Positions 25,345 through 34,660 are shown, counted from the stretch's first letter. The stretch is DNA of 64,000 bases from Streptomyces spiralis (GCF_014654675.1 NZ_BNBC01000010.1:124001-188000), one strand, 5' to 3'. Notes: a model not told the origin generated them from the letters alone. Translations and numbers: made by a program.

Positions 25345-26641
25345 CGCGCCGGCGCTGGACGAGGTCGTCCGGTTCACGTCCGACCTGATCCGCATCGACA
25401 CCACCAACCGGGGCGGCGGCGACTGCCGGGAGCGCCCGGCCGCCGAGTACGCCGCCGAACAGCTCTCCGGTGCCGGCCTGGAGCCGCTGCTGCTGGAACG
25501 CACCCCGGGCCGGACCAACGTCGTCGCCCGGGTAGAGGGCACCGACCCGTCGGCGCCCGCGCTGCTCGTCCACGGCCACCTGGACGTGGTGCCCGCTCAG
25601 GCCGCGGACTGGAGCGTGCACCCGTTCTCCGGTGAGATCCGCGACGGCGTCGTGTGGGGCCGGGGCGCGGTGGACATGAAGAACATGGACGCGATGATCC
25701 TCGCCGTGGTCCGCTCCTGGGCCCGGCTGGGTGTGCGGCCCCGCCGCGACGTGGTGATCGCGTTCACGGCGGACGAGGAGGCCAGCGCCGAGGACGGCTC
25801 CGGCTTCCTGGCCGACGAGCACCCGGAGTTGTTCGAGGGCTGCACCGAGGGCGTCAGCGAGTCCGGGGCCTACACCTTCCACGACGGCGCCGGACGGCAG
25901 ATCTATCCCATCGCGGCCGGAGAGCGCGGCACCGCCTGGCTGAAGCTGACCGCGCGCGGTCGCGCGGGCCACGGCTCCAAGGTCAACAAGGAGAACGCGG
26001 TGACCCGGCTCGCCGCCGCCGTCGCCCGGATCGGCGCCCACGAGTGGCCGCTGCGCCTCACCCCGACCGTCCGCGCGGCCCTCGCCGAACTCGCCGCCCT
26101 GTACGGCGTGGAGGCCGACCTGCGGAACGTGGACGCGCTGCTGGAGAAGCTCGGCCCGGCCGCCCGGCTCGTCGAGGCCACCCTGCGCAACAGCGCCAAC
26201 CCCACCATGTTCGAGGCCGGTTACAAGATCAACGTGATTCCGGGGGAGGCCGTCGCCCATGTCGACGGGCGCTATCTGCCCGGCGGCGAGGAGGAGTTCC
26301 GCGCCACCCTCGACCAGCTGACCGGACCGGACGTGGACTGGGAGTTCCACCACCGGGAGGTGGCCCTCCAGGCACCGGTCGACTCGTCGACCTATCGGGC
26401 GATGCGCGCCGCCGTCGAGGAGTTCGCGCCCGAGGGGCACGTGGTGCCGTACTGCATGGCGGGCGGCACCGACGCCAAGCAGTTCTCGCGGCTCGGCATC
26501 ACCGGCTACGGCTTCTCGCCGCTGAAGCTGCCCGAGGGCTTCGACTACAACGCCCTCTTCCACGGCGTCGACGAACGGGTTCCCGTCGAGGCGCTGCACT
26601 TCGGTGTCCGTGTCCTGGACCGCTTCCTGCGGACCGCCTGA
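25337..26641 (+). CDS. M20 family metallopeptidase
   Basis: 434-residue di-zinc peptidase or deacylase of the M20 (ArgE/DapE/carboxypeptidase G2) family. The metal site is visible in LVHGHLDVVPA (His, Asp), RGAVDMKNMDAMI (Asp), FTADEEASAEDGS (Glu pair) and the late CMAGGTDAKQFSRLG; a dimerisation domain lies between about 190 and 310. It starts within the end of the M55 gene (8-base overlap) after GGTGGAGGAG, so the two are coupled. Substrate probably dipeptides or N-acyl amino acids released by its neighbours. Confidence 0.93.
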   Translation: MADAPALDEVVRFTSDLIRIDTTNRGGGDCRERPAAEYAAEQLSGAGLEPLLLERTPGRTNVVARVEGTDPSAPALLVHGHLDVVPAQAADWSVHPFSGEIRDGVVWGRGAVDMKNMDAMILAVVRSWARLGVRPRRDVVIAFTADEEASAEDGSGFLADEHPELFEGCTEGVSESGAYTFHDGAGRQIYPIAAGERGTAWLKLTARGRAGHGSKVNKENAVTRLAAAVARIGAHEWPLRLTPTVRAALAELAALYGVEADLRNVDALLEKLGPAARLVEATLRNSANPTMFEAGYKINVIPGEAVAHVDGRYLPGGEEEFRATLDQLTGPDVDWEFHHREVALQAPVDSSTYRAMRAAVEEFAPEGHVVPYCMAGGTDAKQFSRLGITGYGFSPLKLPEGFDYNALFHGVDERVPVEALHFGVRVLDRFLRTA

Positions 26642-26645
26642 CCAC

Positions 26646-28679
26646 ATGGGGGAGAACGTGCAGACCCTGCCGTACGGTTCCTGGCCGTCGCCGATCGACG
26701 CGGCCCTCGCCGCCGCGCACGATGGCAGGCCGGAGTTCGTGGGCTTCGTCGGCGACGAGGTGTGGTGGACCGAGCCACGGCCCACCGAGGGCGGCCGGCG
26801 GACGCTGGTGCGGCGGCGCAATGAGGATGTGCGGGGCGAAGCCCCTCCTTTGAAGGGCGGTGGCGGGCGACGGGCGGGCGGGACGGAGGAGTCGGTCCTG
26901 GACGCGCCGTGGAACGTGCGCAGCCGGGTCATCGAGTACGGCGGCCGGCCGTGGGCCGGGACGGTCCAGGACGGCGCGCCGCTGGTGGTGTTCGTGAACT
27001 TCGCCGACCAGCGGCTCTACCGGTACGAGCCCGGCGGCGAGCCGCGCCCGCTCACGCCGGTCTCGACCCTCGGTGGCGGACTGCGCTGGGCGGACCCGCA
27101 GCTGGTCCCGGAGCGGGGCGAAGTCTGGTGCGTGCTGGAGGAGTTCACCGGTGACGGGCCCAGCGACGTACGGCGCGTCCTGGCCGCCGTACCCCTGGAC
27201 GGCTCGGCGGCCGAGGACCGCGGCGCGGTGCGCGAACTCACCGGCGAACGGCACCGGTTCGTGACCGGCCCGCGTCTCTCGCCCGACGGGCGTCGGGCGG
27301 TGTGGCTGGCCTGGGACCACCCCCGGATGCCGTGGGACGGCACGGAGCTGGTGATGGCCGAGGTCGCCGGGGACGGCACCTTCGGTGAGAGCTGGACCTG
27401 CGGCGGCGGTCCCGAGGAGTCCATTCCCCAGGCCGAGTGGGCCGCCGACGGTTCGCTGCTGTACGTCAGCGACCGCAGCGGCTGGTGGAACCTGTACCAG
27501 GCCGATCCCCACCGCGGCTCGCGGCCGTTGTGCCCCCGCGAGGAGGAGTTCGGCGGGCCGCTGTGGAAGGTCGGCCAGCGCTGGTTCGCGCCGCTGGACA
27601 GTGGGCTGATCGCCGTCCTCCACGGGCGGGGCGCCGCCGCTCTCGGCATACTCGACCCGGAGACCGGCGAGGTCGTCGATGCGGTGGGACCCTGGAGCGA
27701 GTTCGACGCCACGCTCGCGGCGCACGGCGAGCGGGTGGTGGCGGTCGGGGCCGGTCCGAGCAGCGCCTACGAAGTCGTGGAGCTGGACACCCGCACCGGG
27801 CGCACCCGGGTGATCGGCGCGGCCCACGAGGACGCGGTCGACCCCGCGTACTGTCCCGAGCCGCTGATCCGCACGTTCTCCGGACCAGGCGGCCGCGACG
27901 TCCACGCCCATATCTACCCGCCCCGCAACCCCGGGTGCCGGGCGCCCGACGGTGAGCTGCCGCCCTACGTCGTGTGGGCGCACGGCGGACCCACCAGCCG
28001 GGCCCCGCTCGTACTCGACCTGGAGATCGCCTACTTCACCTCGCGGGGCATCGGCGTCGCCGAGGTCAACTACGGTGGCTCGACCGGGCACGGCCGGGAG
28101 TACCGCAACCGGCTGCGCGAGCAGTGGGGTGTCGTCGACGTCGAGGACTGCGCGGCCGTCGCCCTCGCGCTCGCCGAGGAGGGCACCGCCGACCGCGCGC
28201 GGCTCGCGATCCGGGGCGGCAGCGCGGGCGGCTGGACCGCCGCAGCCTCCCTGGCCGCCACCGACGTCTACGCCTGCGGCACGATCATCTACCCGATCCT
28301 CGACCTGACCGGCTGGGGCACGGGGGAGACGCACGACTTCGAGTCGCAGTACCTGGAGAGCCTGGTCGGACCGCTGGCCGAGGTGCCGGAAAGGTACGCC
28401 GAACGCTCGCCCGCCGAGCACGCAGACCGGATCACGGCCCCCTTCCTACTGCTCCAGGGCCTGGACGACGTGATCTGCCCGCCGGTGCAGTGCGAGCGGT
28501 TCCTCTCCCGGCTCAAGGGACGGGGAGTGCCGCACGCGTACCTCACGTTCGAGGGCGAGGGGCACGGGTTCCGGCGGGCCGGGACCATGGTGCGGGCGCT
28601 GGAGGCGGAGCTGTCGCTGTACGCTCAGGTGTTCGGCCTGGCCCCGGCAGGCATCCCGACCCTGGAGCTCGACACATGA
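26646..28679 (+). CDS. Prolyl oligopeptidase family (S9) serine peptidase
   Basis: Cytosolic oligopeptidase of about 677 residues. The N-terminal part (to about 400) is a beta-propeller with WD-like blades (GPRLSPDGRRAVWLAWDHPRMPWDGTEL). The C-terminal alpha/beta-hydrolase has VVWAHGGPTSR, the nucleophile serine in RGGSAGGWT, Asp in LQGLDDVICPP and His in GEGHGFR. Residues about 58-80 are a Gly/Arg-rich insert not usual in the family. The ATG at 26646 lies 4 bases after the M20 stop, but GTG at 26658, preceded by GGGGGAG, is a credible alternative start. Third gene of the peptidase operon. Confidence 0.92.
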   Translation: MGENVQTLPYGSWPSPIDAALAAAHDGRPEFVGFVGDEVWWTEPRPTEGGRRTLVRRRNEDVRGEAPPLKGGGGRRAGGTEESVLDAPWNVRSRVIEYGGRPWAGTVQDGAPLVVFVNFADQRLYRYEPGGEPRPLTPVSTLGGGLRWADPQLVPERGEVWCVLEEFTGDGPSDVRRVLAAVPLDGSAAEDRGAVRELTGERHRFVTGPRLSPDGRRAVWLAWDHPRMPWDGTELVMAEVAGDGTFGESWTCGGGPEESIPQAEWAADGSLLYVSDRSGWWNLYQADPHRGSRPLCPREEEFGGPLWKVGQRWFAPLDSGLIAVLHGRGAAALGILDPETGEVVDAVGPWSEFDATLAAHGERVVAVGAGPSSAYEVVELDTRTGRTRVIGAAHEDAVDPAYCPEPLIRTFSGPGGRDVHAHIYPPRNPGCRAPDGELPPYVVWAHGGPTSRAPLVLDLEIAYFTSRGIGVAEVNYGGSTGHGREYRNRLREQWGVVDVEDCAAVALALAEEGTADRARLAIRGGSAGGWTAAASLAATDVYACGTIIYPILDLTGWGTGETHDFESQYLESLVGPLAEVPERYAERSPAEHADRITAPFLLLQGLDDVICPPVQCERFLSRLKGRGVPHAYLTFEGEGHGFRRAGTMVRALEAELSLYAQVFGLAPAGIPTLELDT

Positions 28680-29599
28680 AGGAACTGCTGCGCCCCGCGC
28701 GGCTCGCCCCCGGCGCTCGGGTGGCCGTCGTCGCGCCCAGCGGGCCGGTGCCCGAGGAACGGCTGCAGGCCGGTCTCGACGTGCTGCGCGGCTGGGACCT
28801 GGAGCCGGTGGTGGCCTCCCATGTGCTGGACCGGCACGGCACGTTCGACTACCTGGCCGGCACCGACGCCGACCGCGCCGCCGACCTCCAGCGCGCGTGG
28901 TGCGATCCGGAGGTGGACGCGGTGCTGTGCGCCCGGGGCGGCTACGGGGTGCAGCGGATGGTCGACCTGCTCGACTGGGACGCGATGCGGGCGGCGGGAC
29001 CGAAGGTGTTCGTCGGTTTCAGCGACATCACCGCGCTGCACGAGGCCTTCGCCACCCGCCTGGGCCTGGTCACCCTGCACGGGCCGATGGCGGCCGGCGT
29101 CGACTTCGTCAAGAACGCCCGGGCACAGGAGCATCTGAAGGCGACCCTGTTCGAGCCCGAGACGGTCCGCACCATCGCCTCCGACGGAACCGCCCTGGTT
29201 CCCGGGCGGGCCCGGGGCGTCACCCTCGGCGGCTGCCTGGCGCTGCTCGCCGCCGACCTCGGCACCCCGTCCGCGCGGCCCTCGGCGGCCGGTGGCCTGC
29301 TGTGCCTGGAGGACGTGGGCGAGGAGACCTACCGCCTGGACCGCTATCTCACCCAGCTGCTGCGCGCCGGATGGGTGGACGGGATGCGCGGGGTGCTCCT
29401 CGGATCGTGGAAGGACTGCGACGGCCCCGACCGGGTGCGGGCCCTGTTCGCCGACCGGCTCGGCGGGCTCGGGGTGCCCGTCGCGGAGGAGTTCGGGTTC
29501 GGCCACTGCGAAGGGGCGTCGACGATCCCCTTCGGGGTGGCGGCCGAACTCGACGCGGACGCGGGCACGTTGACGCTGGACGCGCCCGCGCTGCGCTGA
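28676..29599 (+). CDS. S66 family LD-carboxypeptidase-like serine peptidase
   Basis: 307 residues of the LdcA/MccF family, which cleave LD-peptide bonds of murein tripeptides/tetrapeptides or related small peptides. Typical pieces are RLAPGARVAVVAPSGPV, ARGGYGVQRMVDLLDWD, the nucleophile serine in FVGFSDITALHEAF, Glu in LCLEDVGEETYRLDR and His in FGHCEGASTIPFG. Its ATG overlaps the stop of the S9 gene (ATGA). As last gene of the operon it supports a role in recycling wall peptides or detoxifying peptide compounds. Confidence 0.93.
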   Translation: MKELLRPARLAPGARVAVVAPSGPVPEERLQAGLDVLRGWDLEPVVASHVLDRHGTFDYLAGTDADRAADLQRAWCDPEVDAVLCARGGYGVQRMVDLLDWDAMRAAGPKVFVGFSDITALHEAFATRLGLVTLHGPMAAGVDFVKNARAQEHLKATLFEPETVRTIASDGTALVPGRARGVTLGGCLALLAADLGTPSARPSAAGGLLCLEDVGEETYRLDRYLTQLLRAGWVDGMRGVLLGSWKDCDGPDRVRALFADRLGGLGVPVAEEFGFGHCEGASTIPFGVAAELDADAGTLTLDAPALR

Positions 29600-29716
29600 C
29601 CGTGAGGGCAGCGGCGCGTCTCCAGGGCGTCCGGATGACGTACCGCCGGCCGAGGGCCATCGCGCCGGCCGTTCGAGCTCCACTGAATCTCCGTCAAGAA
29701 ACCTCCGTTTGAGCGA

Positions 29717-29776
29717 TTGACGCGGTCTGACACGTGTCACAGCATGATTCCGGCCGGTACTTACCGGTCGGTAAGT
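29717..29776 (+). promoter_or_regulatory. Candidate operators in front of the secreted CocE-like hydrolase
   Basis: Two inverted repeats lie within 60 bases: the palindrome TGACACGTGTCA (29728-29739), just downstream of a TTGACG -35-like hexamer (29717-29722), and ACTTACC-GGTC-GGTAAGT (29759-29776), a form typical of TetR-family operators. The start codon is at 29803. No regulator gene is adjacent, so the repressor is unknown. Confidence 0.45.
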
Positions 29777-29802
29777 CGGGTTGCCCTCAGTGTGGAGGCC
29801 TT

Positions 29803-31584
29803 GTGTCCCGTCGTGTGCCCAGATCCCGCGCCGCCCTCGTCCTCGCTCTCTCGGCCGCGCTCACCGCACCCCTCACGCTCACCACCCCCGCGTCCGCCGA
29901 CGGTCAGTACGGCGTGACCCCGCTGAAGTTCACCGTCCGCGCCGGCGAGCGCACCTGCACCGTCGACGCCGACCTGTACCGGCCCGCCGACGTGGACCGC
30001 GCCCACCCGGCGCCCGCCGTCCTCGCCACCAACGGGTTCGGCGGCAGCAAGGACGACGGCTCGACGGACGCCATCGGCAAGGCCTTCGCCCGGCGCGGAT
30101 ACGTCGCCCTCGTCTACTCCGGCCTCGGCTTCGGCAGATCCGGCTGTCTGATCTCCCTCGACGACCCCGGCATCGACGGCCGGGCCGCCTCCGGGCTGGT
30201 CGACTTCCTCGCCGGCAGCCGGAGTGCCGACGACGGCACCCGCGCCGACTACGTCACCCTCGACGGCACCGGCGACCCGCGCGTCGGCATGATCGGCGGC
30301 TCCTACGGCGGCGCGATCCAGCTCGCCACGGCGGCCGTGGACCATCGCGTCGACGCCCTGATCCCGCTGATCACCTGGAACGACCTGGCCTACTCCCTCG
30401 ACCCGAACAACGCCGCCGGCGCCACCGCTGTGCCCGGCGCCTTCAAGTGGCAGTGGACCAACGGCTTCTACCTCATGGGCGAGAGCCAGCCGCTGACCCA
30501 GCCCGCCCTGGACCCCTCCCGCGTCAACTCCCTCACCTGCCTGCACTTCGTCACCCGGGCCTGCGACACCATCCGCACCCTCAACTCCGGCAGCTACCCC
30601 GCCGACCGCACACGACAGCTGCTCTCCTACGCCCGCAGCGTCTCCCCGGTGTCCTACCTCGACCGGGTCGAGGCGCCCACCCTGCTGATCCAGGGCCAGG
30701 CCGACAGCCTGTTCAATCTCAACGAGGCCACCGCCACCTACCGGACCCTCAAGGCCCGGGGCACCGAGACCAAGATGATCTGGCAGTCCTGGGGCCACAG
30801 CGGAGGCCTCACCGACCCGGCCGCCGGCGAACTGAACCTGACCCAGGGGAACCTGGAGACCAGCTACGTGGGCCGGCGGGTCCTCGCCTGGTTCGACCGC
30901 TACCTGCACCGGAACCGGGACACCGACACCGGCCCCGACTTCGCCTACTACCGGGACTGGATCACCGACCCCGACCACACCTACGCCACGGCCGGCCACG
31001 TCCCCGCCCTCTCCCGGCGGCTGTACCTCTCGGGCGACGGAAAACTCGTCGGCAACCGCGACGAGGTCGCGCGCGGCAGCCGTACCTATACCAACTGGCC
31101 GATCCCCACGAGCCATTCGGAGAGCTCCCTCGCCGGGGCCCTGGGCCTGCCCGACCCCGCGCCCTACGACACCCCGGGCACCTATCTCGCCTGGACCAGC
31201 GAGCCGCTGACGCACGCCGTCGACGTGGTCGGCGCTCCGCAGGCCACGCTCAAGGTGAACTCGCCGGCGGCGGAGCGCACCCAGCGCTCGTCCGACGCCG
31301 CCGACAAGCTCGTCCTGTTCGCCAAGCTGTACGACGTGGCACCCGACGGCACCCGGACGCTGGTGCACCGGCTGGTCGCACCGGTCCGCGTGCCCGACGT
31401 GACCCGGTCCTTCACGGTGACCCTGCCGGGCATCGTGCACCGATACGAGCAGGGCCACCGGCTGCGGTTCGTGATCGCGGCGAGCGACGACGCCTACTTC
31501 GGGAACCGGGGCGTCAAGCCGGTCACGGTGGCCGCCTCCCCGGGGGGCACCGGAGTGCTCCGGCTGCCGGTCGTGGCCGGCTGA
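29803..31584 (+). CDS. Secreted CocE/NonD-type alpha/beta-hydrolase (X-Pro dipeptidyl-peptidase fold)
   Basis: 593 residues. Signal peptide about 1-33 (MSRRVPRSR, long hydrophobic stretch, ASA cleavage site). The hydrolase core shows VLATNGFGGSKDD, the nucleophile elbow IGGSYGGAIQLA, Asp in IQGQADSLFNL and His in WGHSGG; the last 180 residues are the jelly-roll PepX C-terminal domain (TYLAWTSEPLTHAVDVVGAP to LPGIVHRYEQGHRLRFVIAASDDAYF). Expected role: extracellular release of X-Pro dipeptides or ester hydrolysis. GTG at 29803 follows GGAGG by 4 bases and gives a proper signal peptide; an upstream in-frame start would place the signal inside the protein. Confidence 0.9.
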   Translation: MSRRVPRSRAALVLALSAALTAPLTLTTPASADGQYGVTPLKFTVRAGERTCTVDADLYRPADVDRAHPAPAVLATNGFGGSKDDGSTDAIGKAFARRGYVALVYSGLGFGRSGCLISLDDPGIDGRAASGLVDFLAGSRSADDGTRADYVTLDGTGDPRVGMIGGSYGGAIQLATAAVDHRVDALIPLITWNDLAYSLDPNNAAGATAVPGAFKWQWTNGFYLMGESQPLTQPALDPSRVNSLTCLHFVTRACDTIRTLNSGSYPADRTRQLLSYARSVSPVSYLDRVEAPTLLIQGQADSLFNLNEATATYRTLKARGTETKMIWQSWGHSGGLTDPAAGELNLTQGNLETSYVGRRVLAWFDRYLHRNRDTDTGPDFAYYRDWITDPDHTYATAGHVPALSRRLYLSGDGKLVGNRDEVARGSRTYTNWPIPTSHSESSLAGALGLPDPAPYDTPGTYLAWTSEPLTHAVDVVGAPQATLKVNSPAAERTQRSSDAADKLVLFAKLYDVAPDGTRTLVHRLVAPVRVPDVTRSFTVTLPGIVHRYEQGHRLRFVIAASDDAYFGNRGVKPVTVAASPGGTGVLRLPVVAG

Positions 31585-31618
31585 GTCGCGGGCGCACGGG
31601 CCCGAATAGAGTGGCGGG

Positions 31619-32170
31619 ATGCAGCACACCGCATCCCGCTACCTCGCCGAGGGACCCCGCGTCGGCATCCGCCACTTCACGCAGGACGACGCCGAGGAGT
31701 TCACGGCCCGCGTCAGGGAGAGCCAGGAACTGCACCGCCCATGGCTCTACCCGCCGGCCACGGCCGACGCCTACACCGCGTACGCGGGACGGCTGATCGA
31801 CGATCCGGCGCGGGCCGGCTTCCTGGTCTGCGAGAAGGACTCCGGCCGCATCGCCGGATACATCAACATCAACAACATCGTCGAGGGCGCCTTCCAGTCC
31901 GGCGCCCTCGGCTACGGCGCCTTCGCGCACGCCGTCGGGCGCGGGCTGATGAAGGAGGCCTTGAACCTCGTCGTCGACCACGCCTTCGGACCCATGGGCC
32001 TGCACCGGCTGGAGATCAACGCCCAGCCGGGCAACACCGCCTCCATCGCCCTCGCCCGCTCCTGCGGCTTCCGCCTGGAGGGCTACTCGCCGGACATGCT
32101 CTACATCGACGGAGCCTGGCGGGACCACGAACGGTGGGCGATCACCGCCGAGATGCGGGCTTGTGGTTGA
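31619..32170 (+). CDS. GNAT family N-acetyltransferase (RimJ/RimL type)
   Basis: 183 residues of the RimJ/RimL subgroup, which acetylates protein N-termini or small amines using acetyl-CoA. The acceptor side begins VGIRHFTQDDAEEFTARVRES; the acetyl-CoA site is at LGYGAFAHAVGRGLMKEALNLVVDHAF, then LHRLEINAQPGNTASIALARSCGFRLEGYSPDML. TAGAGT lies 6 bases before the ATG and there is no ribosome site, so the message is probably leaderless. The last 29 bases overlap the end of the opposite-strand DUF6204 gene. Confidence 0.9.
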   Translation: MQHTASRYLAEGPRVGIRHFTQDDAEEFTARVRESQELHRPWLYPPATADAYTAYAGRLIDDPARAGFLVCEKDSGRIAGYININNIVEGAFQSGALGYGAFAHAVGRGLMKEALNLVVDHAFGPMGLHRLEINAQPGNTASIALARSCGFRLEGYSPDMLYIDGAWRDHERWAITAEMRACG

Positions 32171-32489
32171 TCTTCATGGTGTCCAGGTCCGTGACGGTCG
32201 ACCTTAGTCCGCGGAAGCTGTAGCCGAGGCCGCGCAGAGCCGTCTCGGCGCGGTCCTCCGCGATGGCGGCGGCCATCTCCTCGCCGTCCTCCGCGTCGCT
32301 GACCACCACATACCGCATCGAGAAGTGCTTGAGCGGCGACGGCTCGTACGACAGTGAGCCCTCCTCCGTGAACCGCATGCTCGTCATCCCGTGGTCGGCC
32401 GCCTCGGCGAGCAGCCGCTCCCGCGCCTGATCGGTCAGCCCGTCCCAGGTACCCCGGACGATCACCCGGTAGGTGTGCCGTTCGCTCAT
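32142..32489 (-). CDS. DUF6204 family protein
   Basis: 115 residues, small alpha-beta protein of a family common in Streptomyces and without known function. Recognised by the stretch YRVIVRGTWDGLTDQARERLLAEAADHGM, the charged FTEEGSLSYEPSPLKHFSMRYVV core and the LRSTVTDLDTMKIN end. The ATG at 32489 gives the conserved N-terminus; the frame stays open further upstream but without family similarity. It converges with the acetyltransferase gene, with their 3' ends overlapping by 29 bases. Confidence 0.8.
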   Translation of the reverse strand: MSERHTYRVIVRGTWDGLTDQARERLLAEAADHGMTSMRFTEEGSLSYEPSPLKHFSMRYVVVSDAEDGEEMAAAIAEDRAETALRGLGYSFRGLRSTVTDLDTMKINHKPASRR

Positions 32490-32673
32490 CGGTCTTCCGT
32501 ACTCCTCGCTGTCCGGCGGCGTGCGGCGCACTCCTCGCCACCCGCGCGACCGCGGTGCCGAACGACCGACAGTACGTCGCCCGGCGGTGGCCCGCACACA
32601 GGTTTTCGACCCGGCGCCTTTGCGCAATCCTGACCGGACCCGCCCCTGGTCAGGTCACCGGCGACCGGGTTCC

Positions 32674-34638
32674 ATGGTCGTTGTGACGACGATCCGACGT
32701 GAGGTACTGACGCTGCCCGCCGCGCCGCTCGGGCCGGACAACCCGCTGCCCGCGCTGCGCCCGCTCGACGAGGTCCACCACATCGAGGACCGCGACCGGA
32801 ACGAACTGCCGCACGACATGGCGCGGCAGGTCGGCTACGCCCCGCTGCACAGCCTGCTGCCGGTCCGGGTCCGTGACGGCTACGGCAGAGCGCGCGAGCC
32901 GCGCCGGATCGACGCGCTCGTCCTCGAGAACGACCGGCTGCGCGCCACCGTGCTCCCCGGCCTCGGCGGCCGCGTCGCCTCGCTCGTGCACAAGCCCACG
33001 GGCCGGGAACTCCTCTACCGCAACCCGGTGTTGCAGCCCGCCAACTTCGCCCTCAACGGCGCCTGGTACTCCGGCGGCATCGAGTGGAACATCGGCGCCA
33101 CCGGCCACACCACCCTCTCCTGCGCGCCGCTGCACGCCGCCCGCGTGGCCGCCCCCGACGGCGGCCAGATGCTGCGCCTGTGGGAGTGGGAACGACTGCG
33201 CGACCTGCCCTTCCAGGTCGACCTGTGGCTGCCGGACGGCTCCGACTTCCTGCACGTCGGCGTGCGCATCCGCAACCCGCACGAGCGGCCGGCGCCGACC
33301 TACTGGTGGTCCAACATCGCCGTCCCCGAGGAGCGCCGGGTGCTCGCCCCCGCCGAGGAGGCCTGGTACTTCGGCTACGAGCGCCGGCTGCGCCGGGTCC
33401 CCGTCCCGGCGTACGACGGCGTCGACCGGACGTACCCCCTCAACAGCACCTACGCCGCCGACTACTTCTACGAGGTGCCCGACGGACGGCGCCGCTGGAT
33501 CGCCGCCCTCGACGAGTCCGGCGGCGGACTGGTGCAGACCTCCACCGACGTGCTGCGCGGCCGCAAGCTGTTCGTCTGGGGCGCGGGCCCCGGCGGGCGC
33601 CGCTGGCAGCAGTGGCTGACCGAACCCGGCACCGGCGGCTACTGCGAGATCCAGGCCGGTCTCGCCCGCACGCAGCTCGAACACGTACGGCTGGAGGCGG
33701 AGAGCGAGGTGGCGTGGCTGGAGTCGTACGGCCCGCTGGACGCGCCGCCGCCGGCGGGGGAGTGGGACACCGCCGTCCGCCGGACCGAGGAACGGCTCGA
33801 GGCCGTCCTGCCCCGCGCCGACGTCGAGGCCGCCTACGCCGCCTGGAAGCCGTACGCCGACGCCGAACCGGGCGAGATCCTCGGCACCGGATCCGGCTGG
33901 GGCGCGCTCGAAGTGCTGCGCTCCGGCTGGAAGCTGCCGGGCACGCCCTTCCCCGAGTCCACCCTCGACGAGGCACAGGAGCCCTGGCGGGAACTGCTGC
34001 ACTCCGGCTCCTTCCCGGAACCGCGCCGGGTCCGGCCGCCCGGCGAGTCGCTGGTCGCCCCGCACTGGCGGGACCTGCTGGAGACGGCCCCGGCAGGACC
34101 GCTCACCGAGTACCACCTCGGCGTCGCCCAGTGGCACGCCGGTGACCGGGCGCAGGCGGTGCGCAGCTGGGAACGGGCGCTGGAACTGGCGCCGTCCGTC
34201 TGGCCGTTGCTGCGCTGCCTGGCCGTCGCCGACCAGGAGGCCGGCCACCACGAGCGGGCCGCCGACCGTTACGCCGAGGCCTTCGACGACCTGTGCCACG
34301 AGCGGCGCGACCCCGGCGAGACCTGGACCGCCGCCACCGCCGCGCTCGGCCGGGAGGCGATCGAGGCGCTGCTACGGGTAGGCCGCCCCGCGGACGCGCG
34401 CTCGGTGTGGGGGCGGCTGCATCCGGCGACCCGGGAGCGCGGCCGGTTCCGGCTGCTGGAGGCCGAGCTGCTGCTCGCCGAGGGGCGGCGGGCCGAGGCG
34501 CGGGCCGTCTTCGACGAGGGCTTCGAGGTCGCCGACCTGCGCGAGGGCGACGAGCGGCTCGGCCGGGTGTGGGACCGGATCGGCGGCGAGGAGCTGCCGC
34601 ACGCCTACGACTTCCGGATGCGCCCGTCCTCGTCGTGA
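32674..34638 (+). CDS. DUF5107 domain protein with C-terminal tetratricopeptide repeats
   Basis: 654 residues. About 50-370 match the DUF5107 domain, an aldose-epimerase-like beta-sandwich linked with sugar-active proteins: LENDRLRATVLPGLGGRVASLVHKPTGRELLYRNPVLQ, GGIEWNIGATGHTTLS and a Trp-rich middle. About 470-600 are TPR helices (YHLGVAQWHAGDRAQAVRSWERALELAP, then AADRYAEAFDDL). A role in handling sugars or oligosaccharides is inferred from the fold family; no catalytic residue can be named. The ATG at 32674 is the first codon giving family-like sequence; the ribosome site is weak. Confidence 0.83.
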   Translation: MVVVTTIRREVLTLPAAPLGPDNPLPALRPLDEVHHIEDRDRNELPHDMARQVGYAPLHSLLPVRVRDGYGRAREPRRIDALVLENDRLRATVLPGLGGRVASLVHKPTGRELLYRNPVLQPANFALNGAWYSGGIEWNIGATGHTTLSCAPLHAARVAAPDGGQMLRLWEWERLRDLPFQVDLWLPDGSDFLHVGVRIRNPHERPAPTYWWSNIAVPEERRVLAPAEEAWYFGYERRLRRVPVPAYDGVDRTYPLNSTYAADYFYEVPDGRRRWIAALDESGGGLVQTSTDVLRGRKLFVWGAGPGGRRWQQWLTEPGTGGYCEIQAGLARTQLEHVRLEAESEVAWLESYGPLDAPPPAGEWDTAVRRTEERLEAVLPRADVEAAYAAWKPYADAEPGEILGTGSGWGALEVLRSGWKLPGTPFPESTLDEAQEPWRELLHSGSFPEPRRVRPPGESLVAPHWRDLLETAPAGPLTEYHLGVAQWHAGDRAQAVRSWERALELAPSVWPLLRCLAVADQEAGHHERAADRYAEAFDDLCHERRDPGETWTAATAALGREAIEALLRVGRPADARSVWGRLHPATRERGRFRLLEAELLLAEGRRAEARAVFDEGFEVADLREGDERLGRVWDRIGGEELPHAYDFRMRPSSS

Positions 34639-34660
34639 GGCGTCACGGGGCCGCCGCGGC

